A DNA stretch of 29,723 nt, from contig DIKL01000095.1 of assembly GCA_002424545.1 (NCBI GenBank), positions 1-29,723 of the forward strand, read 5' to 3'. How positions within the stretch are numbered: position 1 is the first letter of the stretch; every line of letters begins with the position of its first letter. Origin of the DNA: Syntrophaceae bacterium UBA5619 (GTDB lineage Bacteria; Desulfobacterota; Syntrophia; Syntrophales; UBA5619). Below are positions 25,297 through 29,723 of this stretch, in pieces. Under the pieces are notes generated by a model that ran no database searches, was not told where the DNA came from, and was given only the letters and a program-made list of their open reading frames with translations. The translations under genes and the position numbers were made by a program.

Positions 25297-26102
25297 GGCC
25301 GCAACCCCTGGGCAAGGCGGCCGATCCCTTCGGTCACCGGATAGAACTTGAATGCCCCCAGCAGGATCGTCGCCGCCGCCAGGAAGGCCATATCCCTGAA
25401 GGAAATCCGGAATCTCCGGAGCGTCGGGATGTCGCCCTGAAAACCCCGGGAGAGCATCGCGGCGTAGATCCTCTCGGCGCGATCCACCGTCCGCAGAAAG
25501 AGGACTCCGACGATGCGAACAAACACGGCCAATCCCAAACCGCGTTTGCCGAAAGTACGCATGTCGCGCGCCCGGGTCATCCTCATCGCCTCCTCCGCGA
25601 GGACAAAGAGATAGCGGTAGAGAAACAGAAGCTGGGAAACGAAAAGGGACGGGAAACCCAGTCGCCTGAGGGCGTGGCAGATGCCGGGAAACGACGTCGT
25701 CGCAACCAGCAGCAGCGCCGCGCCGGTCGTGAGCACAAATTTCAACAGAATCGAAAGAAACGACAACCATCCCGCCGATATGGGAAGCCCGGCGAGGACG
25801 GTGACGGTCCGCGTGTCCAGAACGGGATTAAAGATGCCGATCATCAGCGCAAAGGGAGAGACGAAGACGATCTTCCGGAGGATAAATCCGGCGGGGATGC
25901 CGCCCAGGGTCAACAGCAGCACCGGAAACAGGAAGAAAGGAAGCAGCCCTGCAATCTCGTGGGGCGGAAAGGAGATCACGGTGACCAGAAACAGCAGCGT
26001 GGCGACCACCTTGACCCGCGGATCCAGGCGGTGGATCAAGGTCTGCCCATAGGAGAGCCGGTCGAGCCGGCCGACGGCAAAGTAACGTTCGTCGAAAGTC
26101 AT
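25293..26102 (-). CDS. cbiQ: Nickel/cobalt ECF transporter T-subunit (CbiQ/NikQ)
   Basis: This is a 269-residue integral membrane protein. It begins with a short cytoplasmic stretch and the RLDPRVKVVATLLFLV motif typical of CbiQ. Five or more membrane helices follow (about residues 34-50, 53-72, 83-100, 115-140 and 240-258). The ATPase-coupling helix SQLLFLYRYLFVLAEEAMRM and the conserved ERIYAAMLSRGFQG motif contact CbiO. The T-subunit transmits ATPase motion to the substrate-specific M-subunit. Its stop overlaps the cbiO start. The gap to nikM is 85 bases. An AGGAGG is present about 20 bases upstream of the start, rather far; a nearer GGAATGG may serve. Confidence 0.92.
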   Translation of the reverse strand: MTFDERYFAVGRLDRLSYGQTLIHRLDPRVKVVATLLFLVTVISFPPHEIAGLLPFFLFPVLLLTLGGIPAGFILRKIVFVSPFALMIGIFNPVLDTRTVTVLAGLPISAGWLSFLSILLKFVLTTGAALLLVATTSFPGICHALRRLGFPSLFVSQLLFLYRYLFVLAEEAMRMTRARDMRTFGKRGLGLAVFVRIVGVLFLRTVDRAERIYAAMLSRGFQGDIPTLRRFRISFRDMAFLAAATILLGAFKFYPVTEGIGRLAQGLRP

Positions 26103-26187
26103 GGGGCCATTCCGGACTGCCCGACCTCCTCATGAACCGACCTTACAGCCGGCCGCAAGACACAGCGATACGTCGTCGGCGTCCTGT

Positions 26188-27234
26188 TCATCTTGCGGGA
26201 TCCCCCCTGCGGAAAAATCGAATCCCCGCACCGATGAATCCGACCATCGCCAGGACGATCACCCCGCCGACAATACCGGCCGTTGAGGTTCCACCGTCGA
26301 TCCCCGGCCAGTCGGGAGACACCTCTTTTGTCTTCGGTTCCGATTCCGGCGGCCGGAAATTGTAATCGGGAAGGAAGGCGGTTTTCTGCTGAATCCCCTT
26401 GAGCACGGCGGCAATGCCCGCCTCCGCCTCCGCGAGTTCGCCCTTGCCGGTTACTTTTTCAATGGACCACTCCAGACCGTCCGGATGGGTCGAGGCAAAC
26501 CAGGAGAGGAGCCCGCCGGTGACGATCACGCAAACCCCGAAGGTGATCATGATTTTCCGAAATGAAACCCCCGGGCCGAGGGGCCGGGAAGCGGTCATGC
26601 TCTCGATGAGTTCGGGTCTGGCCCCGTGAACGTAGGCGATCACCCCGGCCGTCACGACGCCTTCGACAATCCCGATGGCCAGGTGGATCGGCTGCATCAG
26701 CAGCACAAAGGCGTTGAACGGCAGCTCGCTTTTCCCGGAGGCCAGCGTCTCCAGAACGACGGAAAAGGCGCCGAGTTGCAATGCCGCGACAACGCTCACA
26801 ACGGATGCGACAAGGACGCGCCCGGGATTTTTGCTGTCTCCAACCCACGGCTTGTAGATGAACGGATAGGCCAGGAAGCAGGGATAAAAACCCAGGTTCC
26901 AGACGTTGCAGCCAAGCGCCAGCAGCCCACCGTCGGCGAAGAAGAGCGCCTGGACGATCAGGACTGAGGCCATGACGAGAAAACCCGCGTGGGACCCCAG
27001 CAGGATGGCAAGGATCATCCCGCCCCCCAGGTGTCCGCTCGAACCGGTCCCGGGGATTGTGAAATTGATCATCTGCGACGCGAAAATAAACGCGCCCAGG
27101 ACTCCCATCAGCGGGATCAGACGATCGTCGATCCGTCTGCTGAGTTTTTTTGAGGCAAAGCCGCCGACCGCCACCGAACCGGCCCACAATGTCGTCCCGA
27201 CGGCGGGAGAGAGTAGCGCATCCGCCATGTGCAT
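26188..27234 (-). CDS. nikM: Nickel ECF transporter S-component, NikM fused to a PDGLE domain
   Basis: This is a 348-residue protein. The ATG at 27234 was chosen since it gives MHMADALLSPAVG; in NikM/CbiM the processed N-terminus and His2 bind the metal directly, so an upstream start at 27294 would be wrong. Membrane helices follow, with NFTIPGTGSSGHLGGG carrying another metal-ligand His. After about residue 235 a second part begins: a membrane helix, then THPDGLEWSIEK (the PDGLE domain of NikL/CbiN-like accessory proteins) and a last helix with GIRFFRR at the C-terminus. M and the small accessory subunit thus seem fused, which fits the lack of a separate nikN or nikL in the operon. Nickel or cobalt uptake; nickel favoured by nikR and lar. 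Confidence 0.9.
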   Translation of the reverse strand: MHMADALLSPAVGTTLWAGSVAVGGFASKKLSRRIDDRLIPLMGVLGAFIFASQMINFTIPGTGSSGHLGGGMILAILLGSHAGFLVMASVLIVQALFFADGGLLALGCNVWNLGFYPCFLAYPFIYKPWVGDSKNPGRVLVASVVSVVAALQLGAFSVVLETLASGKSELPFNAFVLLMQPIHLAIGIVEGVVTAGVIAYVHGARPELIESMTASRPLGPGVSFRKIMITFGVCVIVTGGLLSWFASTHPDGLEWSIEKVTGKGELAEAEAGIAAVLKGIQQKTAFLPDYNFRPPESEPKTKEVSPDWPGIDGGTSTAGIVGGVIVLAMVGFIGAGIRFFRRGDPAR

Positions 27235-27267
27235 GGTCGTTTTTCCTTTCCCGTCTGGAATCTCATC

Positions 27268-27294
27268 ATGCCATGAATACAACATTCGTGGCAC
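27268..27294. promoter_or_regulatory. Imperfect 27-bp palindrome upstream of nikM, candidate NikR operator
   Basis: Half-sites of eleven bases, ATGCCATGAAT and ATTCGTGGCAC, face each other across ACAAC with two mismatches. It lies 34 bases before the nikM start and 25 bases after the nikR stop, the expected place for nickel-dependent repression of the importer. The exact sequence differs from the E. coli operator. Confidence 0.5.
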
Positions 27295-27318
27295 GACAGC
27301 GCAAAAAAAATAATACGG

Positions 27319-27735
27319 CTATCCGATCTCGCTGCCCGTGGTCGACATGCTGAGGGTTCCGTGACGGACGCCTTTGATGGATGTCAGGGCATCGGCCAGT
27401 CGCTGCACCTCTTCGGCCTTTCCACGGGCGGCAACGATCTCCAGACAGTTGTGGTGATCCAGATGGATGTGCTGGGTCGAAATGATCACCTTCTGGAATT
27501 CATGCTGGGTGTCCGTCACCTTGGCCAGGACATCCCGCTTGTGATGATCGTAGATGAGCGTAACGGCGCCGGCCACCTCGCCGCCTTTCCGCCATGCCCT
27601 CTGGACCAGTTCCCGGCGAATCAAGTCCCGCAGCGCTTCCGAGCGGTTGGTGTACTGCCTCTCCCGGATGAGGGCATCGAATCTCTCCAACAGAGGCCTC
27701 TCCAGAGAAACACCGAAGCGGACCAGTTCAGACAT
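27319..27735 (-). CDS. nikR: NikR, nickel-responsive repressor
   Basis: This is a 138-residue protein. The N-terminal ribbon-helix-helix LVRFGVSLERPLLERFDALI, then a YTNRSEALRDLIRREL helix, binds DNA. The C-terminal ACT-like domain carries the high-affinity nickel ligands His78, His89, His91 and Cys97 (HEFQK..., QHIHLDHHNCLE), with the same spacing as E. coli His76, His87, His89 and Cys95. Nickel binding should promote DNA binding and shut off the importer. It is transcribed toward nikM and may read into it, with a palindrome between the two genes. Start at 27735 follows GGAAG. A promoter match lies upstream at 27765-27792. Confidence 0.95.
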   Translation of the reverse strand: MSELVRFGVSLERPLLERFDALIRERQYTNRSEALRDLIRRELVQRAWRKGGEVAGAVTLIYDHHKRDVLAKVTDTQHEFQKVIISTQHIHLDHHNCLEIVAARGKAEEVQRLADALTSIKGVRHGTLSMSTTGSEIG

Positions 27736-27764
27736 CTTCCAATCACCGTATCACGTTCTGCCGT

Positions 27765-27792
27765 TTCATAACACATCGCCGGATCGCGTCAA
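27765..27792 (-). promoter_or_regulatory. Possible promoter of nikR
   Basis: On the minus strand TTGACG (27792-27787), a 16-base spacer and TATGAA (27770-27765), about 30 bases before the nikR start. Confidence 0.45.
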
Positions 27793-27864
27793 GGCTTTTA
27801 TGAAGAACCGCAAATTACCGAGGAAATTTCTGCGATCAGCCTGTCTGTTCTTGATCGAACGGCC

Positions 27865-28470
27865 TCAATCCCTGAGCTTCTCCAATTCACCCATCAGGAT
27901 CTCCAGCGACGGACGCCGGTTGATGTCATGGACATCGATATAGCGGATCTTTCCCTTCTTGTCGATTACGAACAGGGCCCGCTCCGCCGTGCCGTCGGAA
28001 CGCAGCACGCCGAATTGGTTCGCAACCGCGCCGTGCGGCCAAAAATCGGAGAGGACCGGAAACCAGAGTCTCCCCATCTGGTTCGTCCAGGAAAAAAGCG
28101 TGGGAAGATTGTCCACGGTAATCCCGAGGAGGATTGCGTCGTTCGCGTCGAACATCTCCTTCACGATATTGTAGCCGGGCCACTGGTCCGAACAGATCGG
28201 CGTCCAGGCGGCCGGGACAAAAGAGATCACCACGTTCTTCTTCCCCCGAAACTGCCCGACGGAGACCCGCTCCCCGGAAACGGCCGGCAGTGTGAAATCG
28301 GGCGCATTTTCGCCGGCCTTCACCCGTAAAACGCTGTCCGTGGGTTTGATGCCGCCTGGATCGTATATATTGTCCTTGTAGGCGTCGGACAGCGCGAAGG
28401 AGCGAACCGCCGGCATGACCAGCAGGACCGCTCCGACCAGGACGGAAACGATCATGAACCTTCTTTTCAT
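27865..28470 (-). CDS. Exported peroxiredoxin (AhpC/TSA family)
   Basis: This is a 201-residue protein. Residues 1-26 are a signal peptide (hydrophobic core, SFA end), so the enzyme acts in the periplasm or is lipid-free exported. Residues 52-75 are the start of a redoxin fold (AGENAPDFTLPAVSGERVSV). The peroxiredoxin catalytic motif PxxxTxxC is present as PAAWTPIC with peroxidatic Cys93. No second cysteine is seen, so it is a 1-Cys type needing an outside reductant. The TlpA-like thioredoxin encoded just upstream, with a four-base overlap, is the obvious candidate. Its likely job is to reduce peroxides outside the cytoplasm of an anaerobe. Confidence 0.87.
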   Translation of the reverse strand: MKRRFMIVSVLVGAVLLVMPAVRSFALSDAYKDNIYDPGGIKPTDSVLRVKAGENAPDFTLPAVSGERVSVGQFRGKKNVVISFVPAAWTPICSDQWPGYNIVKEMFDANDAILLGITVDNLPTLFSWTNQMGRLWFPVLSDFWPHGAVANQFGVLRSDGTAERALFVIDKKGKIRYIDVHDINRRPSLEILMGELEKLRD

Positions 28471-29057
28471 TTTCGCATCTCCTGCGGCAGCTCGGATGCC
28501 TTGACGATCTCATCCAGAAATTTTTCCACGCTCTCAAACGCCCCCAGGCGGGAGTGGACCACCCGATGCGATCCATCCGGATGGATCGTCACGCCGATGA
28601 AATAAGGCGTCCGCACCTCCCCCAGCCGTTTGTGGATGGCGAAATCGCCGTCGGGAAAGAGCGGAAAGGGGATGTTGTACTTCTTTTTGAACACCCCCGC
28701 CTCGAAGGCGGAGTTTCCGACCGCGATCCCGATGAGCTTGATCTTCCCCCGGAGAGCCGGGTCGGCCTCGATCTTTTCGTAGACCCTGTTGACGTTTGGC
28801 GCCTCCTTCTGGCAGTACGGGCAATACATGCTGAAAATTTCGACGATCACGGTCTTCGCCCGAATCTGCGCGATCGTAAAGGTCCCCGATCCGGAAAGAC
28901 CGAGGTAGGCCTTTTCGACACCCTCTTTCGGGATACCGAGGGTGAAGTCGGGAAGTTTCCCGCCGACCGGCGGCGGTCCCGCCGACCGGCCGGCCGCCGG
29001 CCCGATGAGGACCAATCCCCAAATCAACAACGCAAGCCAAACGATTCGCCTCACCAT
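28467..29057 (-). CDS. Exported TlpA/ResA-like thioredoxin
   Basis: This is a 196-residue protein. Residues 1-26 form a signal or anchor helix (IVWLALLIWGLVLIGPAAG). The thioredoxin fold starts at GGKLPDFTL and carries the redox-active CPYC (Cys79, Cys82) in FSMYCPYCQKEAP. A cis-proline appears in VRTPYFIGV. Family members reduce disulfides or peroxiredoxins in the periplasm, usually fed by a membrane DsbD/CcdA protein, not found here. The gene precedes and overlaps the peroxiredoxin gene (ATGA), so the pair is probably one functional unit. Ribosome site GGAGATG. Confidence 0.88.
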   Translation of the reverse strand: MVRRIVWLALLIWGLVLIGPAAGRSAGPPPVGGKLPDFTLGIPKEGVEKAYLGLSGSGTFTIAQIRAKTVIVEIFSMYCPYCQKEAPNVNRVYEKIEADPALRGKIKLIGIAVGNSAFEAGVFKKKYNIPFPLFPDGDFAIHKRLGEVRTPYFIGVTIHPDGSHRVVHSRLGAFESVEKFLDEIVKASELPQEMRK

Positions 29058-29108
29058 TCATCTCCTTTCATCGAAACGCCGCTGCTTCAAGAAAACGAAA
29101 GATGATTC

Positions 29109-29137
29109 AAGATTCCCTATTTCCCGCGGTCTGTCAA
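29109..29137 (-). promoter_or_regulatory. Sigma70-type promoter of the tlpA-like/peroxiredoxin operon
   Basis: On the minus strand TTGACA (29137-29132), a 17-base spacer and AATCTT (29114-29109), about 50 bases before the TlpA-like start codon. Confidence 0.5.
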
Positions 29138-29294
29138 TCGGAAAAAGCGATCCGGATTTTCACCTTGATATCCCTTCGCTGATTCGCTATCATCTCACCG
29201 GACGAAAAGCCCGACAGTATTTGCGTTTCTCCGCTGTATTTCTGCAGCCATGACCATGGCATCATAAGCCGAACCGCTCGGAAAGGGAGGAAAT

Positions 29295-29606
29295 ATGACC
29301 GAAAAAGCATCCAACATGAAGGATCTGGTAACCTATCAGGACGGCGCCATCGTCAGCAAGGAAATCATCAAGAAACCAACCGGGACGGTCACCCTGTTCG
29401 CCTTTGACCGGGACCAGGGATTGAGCGAACACACGGCGCCCTTCGACGCTTTGGTCTGCATCCTGGACGGCGAGGCCGAGATCGTCATCTCCGGTGAACC
29501 TCATCAGCTCCAGGCGGGGGAAATGATCATCATGCCCGGCGGAAAACCTCACGCATTGAGAGCCGTCCGGCGATTCAAGATGATGCTGGTGATGGTGAGA
29601 TCCTGA
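29295..29606 (+). CDS. Small cupin-domain protein
   Basis: This is a 103-residue protein that forms one double-stranded beta-helix (cupin_2). The first cupin motif is partly kept: EHTAPFDALVCILDGEAEIVI has one of the usual two histidines and lacks the Glu. The second motif GEMIIMPGGKPHAL has PxxxPH intact. Metal binding may be weakened. Proteins of this type often bind small molecules, or act as sugar or cysteine-related enzymes; no substrate can be named. Ribosome site GGGAGGAAAT lies just upstream. It is a single gene; the next 100 bases hold only a short reading frame. Confidence 0.82.
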   Translation: MTEKASNMKDLVTYQDGAIVSKEIIKKPTGTVTLFAFDRDQGLSEHTAPFDALVCILDGEAEIVISGEPHQLQAGEMIIMPGGKPHALRAVRRFKMMLVMVRS

Positions 29607-29615
29607 ATTCGGAAA

Positions 29616-29711
29616 ATGAATCGAACGATCCTTCCGAAACCGGATACGGACGCTTCCATCAGGATACCGGCGCTTCTGGTCGCAACCCTGGCAAATTTCT
29701 TGGTAACGTAG
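29616..29711 (+). other. Possible truncated start of an MFS transporter gene
   Basis: A 31-codon frame from ATG 29616 to TAG 29709 ends in IPALLVATLANFLVT, which resembles the first membrane helix of drug-efflux MFS proteins. It stops after the helix. It may be a gene fragment, a frameshift at the window edge, or chance. Confidence 0.25.
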
Positions 29712-29723
29712 AATTTAGGAGAC

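Overview
The window is a GC-rich piece of a bacterial chromosome with dense, operon-like gene packing and many 1-4 base stop/start overlaps. Gene content suggests an anaerobic deltaproteobacterium (Desulfobacterota), perhaps of the Syntrophus type: a selenocysteine, Tat-exported, membrane-anchored formate dehydrogenase, nickel uptake and nickel-pincer cofactor genes, a SPASM-type protein and exported redox proteins. The taxonomic guess is inference; no rRNA or tRNA gene was seen.

Layout. Positions 1-3000 hold the 3' part of a copper P-type ATPase, then a multicopper oxidase cut off after 112 codons by a group II intron in antisense orientation (about 1411-2955). The intron reverse transcriptase itself seems to have lost its N-terminus. 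A RHH/PIN toxin-antitoxin pair follows (3098-3717), then a DSD1-like PLP enzyme without its usual metal ligands (4074-5237), two small exported proteins of unknown function, one with a 60-bp tandem repeat (5492-6894), and an exported START-like protein (7069-7953). Next come a short-chain dehydrogenase and, overlapping it, a SPASM radical-SAM homologue in which all three cluster cysteines of the core are serine (8149-10115).

On the minus strand 10301-14856 is a formate dehydrogenase operon (alpha with in-frame UGA, beta, gamma) with a clear promoter and terminator. Divergent from it is larE-larB-larC for nickel-pincer nucleotide synthesis (15257-18146), followed by a CDF-like membrane protein with a degenerate metal site, and an aroA-like/aroC-like pair, each with a changed active-site residue. 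A NitT/TauT-type ABC transporter follows, whose permease gene has an in-frame TGA (21653-24461). On the minus strand 24490-27735 is a nickel ECF-type transporter (cbiO, cbiQ, a cbiM/nikM fusion) with nikR upstream and a palindrome in front of nikM. The end holds an exported peroxiredoxin and a TlpA-like thioredoxin on the minus strand, and a small cupin on the plus strand.

How it fits together. The nickel importer and NikR could feed the Lar pathway, although no larA-type apoenzyme lies in the window. The recurring theme is recognisable enzyme families with altered catalytic residues: SPASM protein Cys to Ser three times, AroC His to Tyr, AroA Arg to Asn, DSD1-like His/Cys to Ser/Thr, and CDF site A loss. 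The best candidates for something undescribed are the cysteine-less SPASM protein with its SDR partner, and the aroA-like/aroC-like pair next to an ABC importer.
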